Shown: one piece after another, positions 35,586 through 45,926 of the stretch
Layout: each line of letters starts with the position of its first letter
Position numbering within the stretch: the first letter of the stretch is position 1
From: Chlorophyllum brunneum
Taxonomy: Eukaryota > Basidiomycota > Agaricomycetes > Agaricales > Agaricaceae
Direction: 5' to 3'
Assembly (NCBI GenBank): GCA_963576785.1
Contig: OY756142.1
Coordinates: 248,001-312,000 of the forward strand
DNA: 64,000 bases
Position numbers and translations under genes: made by a program
Notes under the pieces: generated by a model
The model's input: only the letters and a program-made list of their open reading frames with translations
Told to the model about the DNA's origin: nothing
Databases searched by the model: none

Positions 35586-36535
35586 ATATCAAGTCGGGTA
35601 GATGACCGGCTTGCGAGTTTTGTCTGTGTCCTCTTTCTTGTAACTGTACTAATGGGAGAATGAAGCATTTCTGCTCTCCTACTCTTCTATAGTGTATTCT
35701 TCTCGAATTAATCCTATTCGACCATCCTTCAAACTTGTCAATCCCACCTTTCGGGCACCGTCCAGAATAAATAGGCTCGTAGGCTAAACCTTGGACAAAA
35801 TGCGGATGAGTCCAATACACTCGTTCTCCTTCCCCCTTGTTGTCATTTCATCCATGTGCCCTCCTTGGTAATACCCGACTCCAGACACTAAGCATGATGC
35901 AAGAATTATTCCACACATGCCCCGCGACGATTCATTGATACAAATCAAGACGGCTTATATTGATATTCGTCTTCCAGGAATTGGCTAAAATATGCCCGGA
36001 GGAAGCAGTTTCCCTTATAACCCTCGGCTATGACGAAGGCACCAGAGGTGTACATGTGCATACGCCTTTGATGCTCGTTGGATGTCACTCTCACCACTCC
36101 GGAAATGGGTTACTCCTTTAACGGTCTTTGTCGATCGGGGAAGCGCTTTGCAAAGCGTCTGGGGTATGACCTCTGACTCACCCATCTACATTCTCCACCG
36201 ACTTCCTTACCAAACACACGACAAACTAAATAGCTTAACTCCACATGAACCTGGTGAAGCGATTCTCCGCTTGGCCGAACTTTTCACAGATTCTTCTCCG
36301 AGGATGTAGGGCACACAAAAGATTCGTTATTCTACCATTCTATTCATACATCATACGGAACCTCGTCAACTCATACATCATGAATACGACTAATTTTTCT
36401 AGCTTTCTTCTAGCTCAATTTTTTGTCAAACTGGAATTACAACTCTGGAGATCAGCTTACAACTCACCTCGATCCTCGGAGACGAATCACCTCATTTTGG
36501 CAGAATGGTCCTCGGTGCCAAGGCACGACAGCAGC
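35586..36535. other. Intergenic stretch with a possible decayed coding piece
   Basis: Around 35973-36309 two frames give protein-like stretches (LAKICPEEAVSLITLGYDEG; PGEAILRLAELFTDSSPRM) that cannot be joined by good splice signals without stops. I cannot assign a family. Otherwise nothing seen. Confidence 0.3.
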
Positions 36536-36772
36536 TCAGCGACCGTTTCCCTCCGCAATATCCGAGGCAGACAAGCTAGCGTGCTCTCCATTGTCTGGCG
36601 TACCACCGGGATTGGTACCGCCACCGATGAGTGGCAAGCCAGCGGTAATACCGCCGAGCGCTTGAGTGATACCGCCCAGCTGTGGAGCAGGGGCAGGAAC
36701 AGGGGCAGGGGCGGCTTGAACAACGCTCCCGAACAAGAGAACGAGCGCAGAAGCGAAAAGAATCAATTTCAT
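36536..36772 (-). CDS. Small secreted X-Pro/QLGG peptide precursor, copy 1
   Basis: Single exon, 78 residues. Signal peptide MKLILFASALVLLFGSVVQA is followed by five X-Pro dipeptides (AP AP VP AP AP), then QLGGITQALGGITAGLPLIG, a Gly/Pro/Asn stretch and a longer tail ending SDIAEGNGR. It belongs to a four-member minus-strand array. The signal peptide, dipeptide block, QLGG core and the GLPLIGG-like segment match copies 3 and 4. It differs in the C-terminus, which lacks the D-E-(S/N)-T-R end of the other three. A TATA-like element lies 80-96 bases upstream. The product is probably secreted and perhaps trimmed by a dipeptidyl aminopeptidase. I recognise no described family. Confidence 0.7.
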   Translation of the reverse strand: MKLILFASALVLLFGSVVQAAPAPVPAPAPQLGGITQALGGITAGLPLIGGGTNPGGTPDNGEHASLSASDIAEGNGR

Positions 36773-38647
36773 AGTGATGCCGTTATGTGTAGGATAGGGG
36801 TTCAATTAGGGGCGCGAGGGTGGTTGGGTTTGAGGAGTGCACTGTCGCTCTCTTGATGCCTATATAAGTTTTCAAGTGTTCCTCTTCTCGCATTTTTTTT
36901 ATTCGCCGCGAACATTTTTCCCTCCTTTTTTGCGCTATACTCATATATTTTGCAAGATACATGTTTCCTGTCCTCCATTTCACTTACATAGCTTGAAAGT
37001 AAAAACGGTAAAGAAACAAACCACTCCCTAGAAGCCGCTCTAATTTACGTCAGAAATAAATTAAGCTAGAATAGTTCGCGCGGCACTCCGCTTATACCAG
37101 TCGGTGGTTTAAGTGCTCTCTGAGTCTACAAGCATTCTAGGTGTCCTTGACCTCACTCCCTAAGGGTTACGGCCACCTATGCTTCTAGACTCATCTTATC
37201 AAGCATACTGTAAGGCGTCCACTGCATGTTAGCTGGGAATTGAAATTGCTATTTTTAGCTCCACCTCCTGGTCGAATCACCGCTACCATGGCCTTAATAC
37301 ATATAGTGGCCACGTTCAAACGATGGCAGTCTTCTAGCCAGCACACCGCCACTTTCTATAGTCTCGCATATTAAATCTTCTGCCCGGGACCCCGGTGCTA
37401 ATGTCGTTTGTGTGAGAGACGAACCTGGTTTATCCCAGTTCTATGTTTTCTCCTTGGCACAAGTCTCGCTTCTTGTCAAGTCAGTTCTAATTACCCACCG
37501 GTGATGTTAATTTCCGTAGGCAAAAAAGGTGATCTAATCTAAGGCGTGTTTGGGCGAGTCACCGATAGTGTTTAGTACGGCCTAGTGATTGGTGCTGAGA
37601 ATCATACAGCAGGGTTCATACAGCAGGAACCCAGATCTAGGATGATGATGCACCACTCGGTACCATATTTCCTTTCACACTATTCAAAAATGGATCTATC
37701 TCGCAGGTACTTTGATTATGGCAATCCGTCCAAGCAATCTGTATGGGGCTGAGCACTACGTCTACGTCTCACCTCGTCTTTCGCGGCTTAGCAGGTACGG
37801 TGAGATACGTTAATTCAGTCTGGGCGAATATCGACCTGTGCTAAATGATGTTTGCAAGGCATATTGGAAGGACGCCAGTTCTCGCAGCCATGAAGCTAAG
37901 GAAGAACCTAAACTCCGATCATCCACGTTGTTGGTTGTAGGCGAGCATGGTTCAGCACGCAAAGCCTACACAAGCTATCAAGGTGACACTCTTGTGAGCA
38001 CTACTTCACGAAGGACTTTTAGTCCGAGTCTTCAAACCCCACTTGGGGAGAAGAGGTCTTACTGCGGCCTATGCGTCCGTACGCCACAAGGGGGCATGCA
38101 TAATGGTTCTTTCTTTGCATCTGCAGAATAGGCCAGCAGCCGTAACTACTCTTTCCTGAGGGACATTCCGCGATTTGAGTCAGATGACTTAGTATCTGCG
38201 GGAAAGACGAAGATTCGGCTCAGGACGAGCAACGCTAATGAATCGTACCCTCCGAAATACCCTCACAGAAAACTTTCCGGTTTGCTGGATACATGCAAGT
38301 ATTCAAGTGAAAATATGTCGTGGCTGGTTTTAACGAGGCTCCCGAGCGTGTGGAAACACGTTCAAATCTGTAACGTTGCTCTAGATCTTGCGGTCGTCGG
38401 TCGTCATTTATAACCTTCGATTCAACACACTCCTTTCTTTATTTGGTTTTACAAATCACGAGTACAGGAAAATACAATCATCAGTTCAATCGTACATCAA
38501 GTCAGTATGGTCAAATAAAACACTGTGGGTCTGTTCATCCTTCGCCTGCCTAGTAGATAATGTATTAGTCAAGTCTCACTGAAGGTATGGAAGAAATTCC
38601 GCACCTGTTTGGCACGGCGGTCGGATAATAGTCTCGACGCTCAGTAC
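36773..38647. other. Spacer between peptide copies 1 and 2, with duplicated flank
   Basis: About 1.9 kb. The part near 37200-37390 resembles 40700-40920 (matching words such as cttaatacata / ctttaatatat and cagtcttcta / tagtcttcta), suggesting an old segmental duplication. A 97-codon plus-strand frame (about 37838-38131) has no recognisable motif. Confidence 0.4.
36852..36868 (-). promoter_or_regulatory. TATA element of peptide copy 1
   Basis: On the minus strand it reads CTTATATAGGCATCAAG, 80-96 bases before the ATG. It is the least conserved of four equivalent elements. Confidence 0.5.
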
Positions 38648-38824
38648 TCAACGAGTGCTTTCGTCCTCAGCATCGGCCGCGGACTCGTCGCTGCCACTAC
38701 TGCCACCACCGAGTATACCAGAGGTAAGGCCGTCAACCACCCCACCAAGTTGTGGACCAGGGGAGGCGTAAGCAGCGCTCCCAAGGAAGAGGGCTAACAA
38801 AGAAACAAGAATGGTGAATTTCAT
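38648..38824 (-). CDS. Small secreted X-Pro/QLGG peptide precursor, copy 2
   Basis: Single exon, 58 residues, the shortest copy. Signal peptide MKFTILVSLLALFLGSAAYA is followed by only two X-Pro dipeptides (SP GP), then QLGGVVDGLTSGILGGGSSG and the acidic end SDESAADAEDESTR. The GLPLVGG segment of the other copies is shortened here to GILGGG. The start, signal peptide, QLGG and ESTR end are all clear, so the gene looks functional. The TATA motif lies 71-86 bases upstream, and a GACCGCACCAACTCCG word about 190 bases upstream is shared with copies 3 and 4. Confidence 0.7.
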   Translation of the reverse strand: MKFTILVSLLALFLGSAAYASPGPQLGGVVDGLTSGILGGGSSGSDESAADAEDESTR

Positions 38825-40150
38825 GATGATGTTGTTACGAGGAGTAGGCTGAGTGGTAAAAAAGCTTGTGTGGCTTGTACTGTGAGGTCATATATCAAGG
38901 CTTTTATATATGTCGTAGAGACCCGAGTTCCGAGTCCATGAAATATTTTCTTGTATTTCAATCGGAGGTTTCTGGTATCCACTTAAACTCAGAGCAAATT
39001 CCATGGCTGTTAAAGACCGCACCAACTCCGCTGTAGAATACAGAGTGGATGAATCACAAGCTAGAATCGTCTTTAAGGTCTTCCGATGGCATACGTCGCT
39101 GGGATCTGCCAAATGCTTCTTCTTTGGAGATTGGTGAAGGAGGGCCTGTATGCGCATCCCTCGGGCAGACATGCTCTTTTGAACACTCGGTAATGTTATT
39201 TACTCTGGAGCTATTTCTTAGAAGCATATTCATGAAAGCTGTTTTGCACGACATTAGCACGCTGTATAATGGGCAAGTGAGCGTTGATTGCATATATCAT
39301 AGCTAAATATAGTCTTGTGCGTAACACGTAAGATAAGATATTGAAATGATATAGGTAACGATAAGGGTCACGATGGATTAATATTTCGACTGGAAGTAAG
39401 CCCGGCGATTTCTAATCGCCAGGCAATGAGGATGAAAGGGAAACGTGGACGTGTCGGTGCCCTGAATCCGTATTCACCGGCATGAGGGCCTGAGGCTTCG
39501 AAACCTCGCTGCAAGATCCCATTTCGCCTATTGTCTAGTGGGGCACTGAGCTACCTGATTCAAATCCCGTTCCGATAGCGTTGTGCCGAGCCAAGGAAAA
39601 TAACAAGTGAGGAGGATGAGGAAGTTTTGACTGCTGGTTTCTCTGCAGAGCTACGCGGGGAACTGGAAAGACGTTACATGATACTGTACGGCACCGTTCA
39701 GTCTCACATTGGCACCGTGACTACTATGAGCCCCCGTTAACCCCCACGCGATTTCTGATGTCCTCATTTTCTGGTATCCCCAAATATACGGTGTACACGT
39801 TATCCGGGTTACTTCATGTGACATGGTTTGTCGCAAAATCTTCCATGAGTCTATAAACTCGGAGCCCCTAACAAAAAACAGCATTACGACTGCTTTGGAA
39901 TTTGACGCAGGACAACTCTGATTTTCTTTTTCTTTTTTTCAACATCATACAAGTAGTAGTAAGAAGAAAGAGAACCAAGGGAATTCATCGTATCGTCGTT
40001 TCATCCGAACATCAGAATAGTATCATCAAAGGAAATCTTCTGTCTAGATTCATCCCGCCTGCCTGAGGTAATTGAAGGAGTCAGTTCATATTTCTAGTAT
40101 GGTCCAGAGGGTAAATTGCGTACTCGAACGCAGCGACTCAGGCTTGACAC
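38825..40150. other. Spacer between peptide copies 2 and 3
   Basis: About 1.3 kb. Contains the copy 2 promoter. A 55-base piece near 39526-39580 has tRNA-like A- and B-box words but does not fold as a tRNA. Otherwise nothing seen. Confidence 0.4.
38895..38910 (-). promoter_or_regulatory. TATA + CCTTGA element of peptide copy 2
   Basis: Minus strand TATATAAAAGCCTTGA, 71-86 bases before the ATG; matches the elements of copies 3 and 4 in sequence and position. Confidence 0.6.
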
Positions 40151-40354
40151 TCAACGAGTGTTCTCATCATGGATATCGTGCGGGGACTCTCCGCCAGCAC
40201 CACCTCCAGTGCCTCCGACAAGGGGCAAACCAGCTGTAACGCCACTGAGTGCTCCAGAGAGAGCCCCACCGAGCTGTGGCGCAGGGGTGGGGGCAGCCTG
40301 GACAGTGCTCCCAAGGAAAAGGGCGAACATAGAAGCGAGGAGAGTAAACTTCAT
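40151..40354 (-). CDS. Small secreted X-Pro/QLGG peptide precursor, copy 3
   Basis: Single exon, 67 residues. Signal peptide MKFTLLASMFALFLGSTVQA, then three X-Pro dipeptides (AP TP AP), the core QLGGALSGALSGVTAGLPLV, a GGTGGGAGG linker and the acidic end ESPHDIHDENTR. The core is identical in copy 4, so copies 3 and 4 are the closest pair, while the linker and tail have diverged. The TATA + CCTTGA element lies 65-80 bases upstream, and the shared GGCCGCACCAACGCCG word about 194 bases upstream. Secretion is predicted; activity unknown. Confidence 0.72.
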   Translation of the reverse strand: MKFTLLASMFALFLGSTVQAAPTPAPQLGGALSGALSGVTAGLPLVGGTGGGAGGESPHDIHDENTR

Positions 40355-41729
40355 GATAGCGTGATACGTGTGTGGTAGAGCAATCGGCGCGGTTGGACTC
40401 TGAGGATGGGGTCACACCTCAAGGCCTTTATATGTTTCTGTGCATGTTTTCTGTCATTGCTTATGTTTTGCTCTTATTTCTCTTAGTTTTCTCCTATTTT
40501 TCCCGGAGTTTTCTTCCCTGCTACTAATGAATCGACACCCTGCTAAGGGCCGCACCAACGCCGTAATAAGACACGACGTCACGCAAGTATGTGCGAGAAT
40601 CTTATACTGTTTACCGTTAGCACGCATCAGTTGTCGGGATTGGTGCCATCTATGGATTGGCCCGGGATCGGGGTGTTACACTCGTTTCTCGACTGCTCGC
40701 GGCGGCCTTAGGCATTGGTACGGACTTGAATTTTTTTTTAGCTGGCTACTCGACTCACCGCGATGACTTTAATATATGTCACGAGCCTCCCGACTATAGT
40801 AGTCTTCTACCGGTTTCGGGAGTTTAGGAAATTATCGGGTTCATTACTACACAGGCAACGGCCATGGAATGGTGAACTGAAATTCTTCTCTAGCTCCCCT
40901 AAGCACCAAATCCCCAGGCTAACAGCACCTCTGATCATGTACGGGGGTTCACAGGTTCAGCACACACACCGTTTCAGCCTTGTAAAATGTATTCAAGCAG
41001 CGTTGTCGGGGAGCCTGCTCCGAGTGTTCCATTAATCTGCCAACGGGAGATTTCGTAGTATAACAGTTCGAGCTATGACGGAAATATTCCTCTGGAGGAC
41101 CACGGATCGAGGAGCTCCCAACCGACCGATTGACCGGGAATGGCTAGTGCGGTCAATGCCAGTTGCCAGACTACCTCAGGTAATGGTACATAGTTTGACT
41201 CGACTAAACGTCAGCCCTCAACTCTTATTTCATTATTCTATTTCCTGGGAATAAATGACTTAATAAAAGGGACACCAAGCAGATATTAGAATCATATTCA
41301 GAGAACAATCGGTCTTGCTTTGTCCGAACTCTCACTTATCCAAAGGTTTTTTTAGAGGAATAAATACTTCAAGACTCATCCAAACTCGGAATATGACAGG
41401 GACTTAGTCGATTGAGCTGATAGCGCTTGGTAATTTGCAGGTTGTGAACTCGGTTTCGCGATATTTCATCCAGAACCCAAGACAACAATGAACCCCTGCT
41501 TCAAAGCAATAGAACGTGGAAGATACAAAGTTTCGTCATCATATCGGTTTATCACGGCCTCGTCAACCCCTACACTATACAATACAATTGTTTCTTTCTA
41601 CGTTGATCCGATCGCCGGTTATTCTGCTTGAACATCAAAAGTCTAGAGTTCAGTTCAGTCTACCCAACAGAACATAAAGCACCCACCTCAAACGAACACA
41701 GTACTTTACGTCGGCACCGGGGTCAACAC
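40355..41729. other. Spacer between peptide copies 3 and 4
   Basis: About 1.4 kb holding the copy 3 promoter and, at about 40700-40920, sequence resembling 37200-37390. Small open frames only. Confidence 0.4.
40419..40434 (-). promoter_or_regulatory. TATA + CCTTGA element of peptide copy 3
   Basis: Minus strand CATATAAAGGCCTTGA, 65-80 bases before the ATG. Confidence 0.6.
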
Positions 41730-41945
41730 TCAACGAGTGGACTCATCATCGGCGTCGGCAGAATCTGGGCCCCCACCGCCACCGCCACCAACCAATGGCA
41801 AGCCGGCCGTAACGCCACTGAGCGCCCCAGAAAGGGCCCCGCCAAGCTGTGGAGCAGGGGCAGGGGCAGGGGCAGGGGCAGGGGCAGCTTGAACAACGCT
41901 CCCGAGGAAGAAAGCGAGCGCAGAAGCGATCAAAGTAAATTTCAT
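41730..41945 (-). CDS. Small secreted X-Pro/QLGG peptide precursor, copy 4
   Basis: Single exon, 71 residues. Signal peptide MKFTLIASALAFFLGSVVQA is followed by six Ala-Pro dipeptides, the core QLGGALSGALSGVTAGLPLV, a run of eight or so Gly and the acidic end DSADADDESTR. The dipeptide run is encoded by a near-perfect hexanucleotide repeat (GGGGCA on the plus strand, about 41852-41886), so its length can change by slippage one dipeptide at a time. The TATA + CCTTGA element and the CGCCGCACCAACTCCG word are upstream. Secreted; unknown role. Confidence 0.72.
   Translation of the reverse strand: MKFTLIASALAFFLGSVVQAAPAPAPAPAPAPQLGGALSGALSGVTAGLPLVGGGGGGGPDSADADDESTR
41852..41886 (+). repeat. 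GGGGCA hexanucleotide repeat coding for Ala-Pro
   Basis: Roughly five to six units within peptide copy 4. Each unit equals one X-Pro dipeptide of the precursor. Confidence 0.8.
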
Positions 41946-42820
41946 GGTAATGTCGTTATGTGCAATGAGGGAAGAACTCGATGTAGTTTGAGTTTTGACT
42001 TCCAGGGAGTGCAATTTTTCAAGGGTTTTATACGTTCTGAAGAGCTCCGCCTCGTGCATACTCCTTCTGACTTTTCTCAGTATTTTTTATCTTTTCAATT
42101 TTTTTTTCGGGAGTTTGTGCACCGTGACCAGACTCGGATTGAAAATAAAATTCACTCAGGGGTTAGGGTTCTAACGCCGCACCAACTCCGATATATATCA
42201 GTAATTAGCTTGAATACAGGCTAGAATCACCCGTGTGAGTTGCAAATGCTATGAGCTGGTTCCTTAAGCATCATGGCAGGATATCTAGAACATATCATAG
42301 ATAGAGTATCGCCCAACAGCGTTCGATGGTTACCCCTTTAGCTCTAGTTTTTCTCGTTGTTAGTAGGAATCTTGTGTGCTATACGATAGCATTCGAACCA
42401 TTACGGCTGTTCCGCATGAAACACAGCAGCTTCAAGTACCAAACCCGATGCGCCCTTTACTGGTACGATGCCACTGGCAGGCGCCGATGTCCTCGCATCT
42501 GGCTACGCCACTGGTCAATAAACATTATTTGTGTTGATGGGAAACTAAACACTTTGTACAAAGTGATGTCATGTTTACAAATGACAGTTCGATTTAGTAC
42601 AAACTTTTCTGAAATTCAAACAAAATACAGGAAGAGTTCGAGAAAGGACAGAAAGAAAGCGGTACTCCAGATATAAATCCCAGGCTATCAAGAACGAGAC
42701 CACTAGCCCCACGTCCTACGCGAGTTGAATATATGTTGTCTCCGAGACAGCAATGGTTCTGTGGATACAGACCCAGTTAATGTTGGAAAGATAGGAGAGC
42801 ACTTCCTTACGTGGGACTCA
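41946..42820. other. Spacer upstream of peptide copy 4
   Basis: About 875 bases. The proximal 250 bases hold the copy 4 promoter; the rest shows only chance frames. Confidence 0.4.
42019..42034 (-). promoter_or_regulatory. TATA + CCTTGA element of peptide copy 4
   Basis: Minus strand CGTATAAAACCCTTGA, 75-90 bases before the ATG. Confidence 0.6.
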
Positions 42821-43315
42821 CTAGCCGTCATCACTCGGAGGTGCGATGATCCCGAAATCAGCAAGCGCGGCAGGAATGAATGTGAACCTATCGATCTGAC
42901 GGGGCCCCATTCCACCGGCTCTACCTGCACTAGCGCCTCCGCCTAGAACACCACTTGGTGGCCCAGCAGGAATCTGCCGAACGTCTTTCTCGCCTGCTCC
43001 ACCCGCAGCAGTACTGCTGACGGAAACTCTGTCCAGTGACCCAGGAATCTCAACCAAAGTAGGAGGAATTTCTTTCCCGTTATCTCCGGTGAGGTCTGGG
43101 CCTGAACTTGGGTCACCACGAGATGGCCCAAGGGAATCAGACAAGGCGGGCGGGGTTTGGCGTGCTTCATTCTGGATGCGACCCGCCGTCATATCAGTGG
43201 ATTAATTATACCAGGCTAGGGCACACACCTTCGCTGGAGCCGCCTGCGCGAAAAAAGCCGTACTGAAAGTCAAGAAAAAGAGCGGTAGTAAAGGAGTTCT
43301 GACCAGGAGCCGCAT
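42821..43315 (-). CDS. Secreted Gly/Pro-rich protein next to the peptide array
   Basis: Two exons, 43315-43229 and 43171-42821, with a 57-nt intron; 145 residues. Signal peptide MRLLVRTPLLPLFFLTFSTA continues FFAQAAPAK, with cleavage likely after AQA, as in the peptide array. The mature part (NEARQTPPALSDSLGPSRGD) is low in complexity, with Gly/Ala/Pro-rich stretches and single basic sites (GEKDVRQIPAG, GMGPRQIDR). It ends with a hydrophobic segment, FTFIPAALADFGIIAPPS. It shares orientation and the AQA-AP cleavage context with the four array members but not their QLGG core, so kinship is uncertain. No known domain. Confidence 0.6.
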
Positions 43316-44021
43316 TTGAGCGCTGAGTTTTCGACAGTGCGTGAGGATTGCCGTTGTAGAAGTATGGCCACGAAATTTTTATCCCGCCTTTTGTACCTTC
43401 CCCGCTTCCATGTATCTTACAAGGATTGCAACCCTTCTGCTTCGAACACCACCTTACCATATAAGGAAGCCACCGAGACATATGTTATTCAGTTCGCGAG
43501 AAGTTAGTAGGTCTGGGGCCAGAACTTTGACTTTTTTAGATCTCAACTCTAGAGTAAGCCAAATGTTGCGGCATACTGGCGGTTAGCCAGAAACACGTAT
43601 AATTCACGGCCCCACTCCCATTGTTTTTCACCAACTTCTCCATCAGTAGCTCTCCAGAGGGAAGAGGAGGTTTATTGCAACCGCACTAACTTTAGATACA
43701 TATGCCGTTTCGCAATGATAAATTAGACCTAAATTTGTGATGCACATCGTAAAGAACAGCATCCACTAATGATGCCCTTGACAGTTTTAGTATTGATTTT
43801 AGCCAATGGCGTGGCGATACTTCTCTTGACGAGGCCGGCAGGCAGGTTCGGCCAGAACGTGTCGAACTTCGATTCACAGGGGGCCAATGCAATATGAATG
43901 AAACGATCCTTTTGGGATCGGTGCTAACAGTACAAGATTGTGCACCAAACAATTTTACAGGATGATTTACAGAATGCGTGAGTAGTCTACGCATCTGTCT
44001 AATGCGTAGATGGGACGAAAG
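43316..44021. other. Intergenic stretch
   Basis: About 700 bases between the secreted-protein gene and the 3' end of the DUF6533-type gene. Nothing recognisable. Confidence 0.4.
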
Positions 44022-45926
44022 CTAACGGGATATATTACCTAAAGGCGACGACAGGGGTATCGGGGAACCTTTTGGCTGGGAATTTTGGGGATGTCTCTCC
44101 AAATTAACGTTAATAGTTGAAAGGGGGCGGGAATTAGCCGACCATCGCCCCGAGAGGTTGAAGGAGTCAAAATTTCCGGACGCTCGGTACCCTTTTGTTG
44201 ACTCGACCGTTCCCCGGATATTCAACATCAACCTTGAACTCGTTTTTAGCAAGTGCTAAGGAATATTAGGAATCATTTACCTCGAAGAAATTATTGACTG
44301 TAAACTCCGTATGAGACTGAAAATGATGGATAATGTTATGTTACTACCGCACAACGCAAGTTGCTCCTGATTTCTGCAAACTTACCATGAGCCAAGGTAG
44401 GTAAAAGTGGGTGGTGCGGAGGTCCAGATGACGAGGTTGACTATTGAGACGCCTGACACAATGAGTCAAGCTTGAGTGGGATTCTCTAGATATTCAAATC
44501 CATCTCACCAATCATAACTTTTTCAATGACGGTTGGTTATTGATGCGCGTGACATAGAACGAGCTAGACGAGCTCACCTGCGTAATAAATCAAACCTGCA
44601 ACGACGCATAAGTTACATAAAACGCATCTGGGAGTTTCGAACAGCGCACCATCACGGTAGATGATTGAAGCCAGTCTCGACCCATCCCGTAGGGAAACTG
44701 TAGCTCCTGGATAAGGTGATGAGTGGGAAGTCTTTTGACTGGAAAACAAAAATCACGATTTCGCCAAGTATCAGCCACCGTAAGGATGAACACAACTACA
44801 ACGGCAAAGGATTAAATTGTGAAGTGCGGGGAGGAGATAAGTGAGAACCAACTTATTTCAAAGAGGAGGAATGGCACCCAGAATGCCAATAGCAACGCCT
44901 TGAAAGGCCAAGTAAAATTCGGTATGCATCCAAGGGATGTAACAGACCCTGCTCTCCAATCACTATTAGGTCGCAGTAGTGGGTCGAAAGAAACTCAACA
45001 TGTGATGTGGAAATACCAAGTCAATGTCGTTCCTGTCATCGTTCCCGCTGACACCTCGGGACGCGTTTCGATGAATATGGAATGACTCGGTGGAATTGAA
45101 TAATGCTCACTAAACACAGTGACGTTAGGGAGATGAAAAGGCTTTTCGATCCATATAAAGCGTGAATCCGCAATACAAGAGAATCTAGAAAGCGAGCGTT
45201 AAGTCGAGTCCCAGTGCGAGTATGGGTGTGAAAACCTCACATTCAATTGATGTAAAAACAACAATGGCCATGAGAGCCGGCCCAAGAAATAAAGCTTTAC
45301 AACTGGAGAACATGAACAGGAAATCCGGACAGACACGTGGTAGCGACATACAGCTAGCGTTTAGATAAGCTTCTTGTTGTATTGGATTATGACGAATGAC
45401 ATACGGGTACATTCACGTTTGTTCCCAGGAGGACTACAAGTCGCGTTAATTGATCAGACCATGCTCGGTCCGCCGATTGAATGCCAACGTACAATAGAGA
45501 TCGAGAACGAAAAGAATAGGAGGGCAATAGCGATTCTGTGAGATATTAATACCTGAATCTACAAACAAGACCAATAAGCAACCCACCACAAAGAAAAGAA
45601 CCTTTCCCGTTGTCCAGCGAGCCTGCCATACATGTCTAATCTGAAATCATCCTAAATCACTACTTCTGCTGTGGGTCCATGATCAACCACCGACCTCGTC
45701 GTCTAATGTCAACAGGATATCCCAAATCATGAGGCACTGAGCTGCGACTTTATACGGAGATCTTATCGGTTATAAAGACCTCGAGACAGAATAGTAAGCG
45801 AATGCCCACCATATGTGTACTGATAGTATGACTTGAGTAAGAGACGAGTGGTGCACAGGGAGAACTCACTTTGGTTGCATTATACTGTACAAAAACGTCC
45901 GGGGTGGGTGAAAAAGTGAAAGACAT
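44022..45926 (-). CDS. DUF6533-type multi-pass membrane protein
   Basis: Many short exons; most junctions were resolved, but one part (about 45180-45480) was not. Start ATG at 45926-45924 (MSFTFSPTPDVFVQYN). Then TYVAAQCLMIWDILLTLDDE joined to IRHVWQARWTTGKVLFF and NRYCPPILFVLDLY is the DUF6533 signature. Later exons give SLVLRIHALYGSKSLFIS, GCIPNFTWPFKALLLAFWVP, VFILTVADTWRNRATVSLRD, SRLASIIYRDGLIYYAG, VSIVNLVIWTSAPPTFTYLG and RSLQSIISSRLMLNIRG, then a soluble Ser/Pro-rich tail ending at 44022. About seven membrane helices are expected. This family is very common in mushrooms and of unknown function, perhaps receptor-like. Exon 2 is a microexon of 10 or 22 nt depending on the acceptor. Confidence 0.7.

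Noticed and set aside
39526..39580. tRNA-like words (TTGTCTAGTGGG as A box, GATTCAAATCC as B box)
   Set aside because: The boxes are too close together and the flanks do not form acceptor, anticodon or T stems. At best a decayed tRNA-derived relic.
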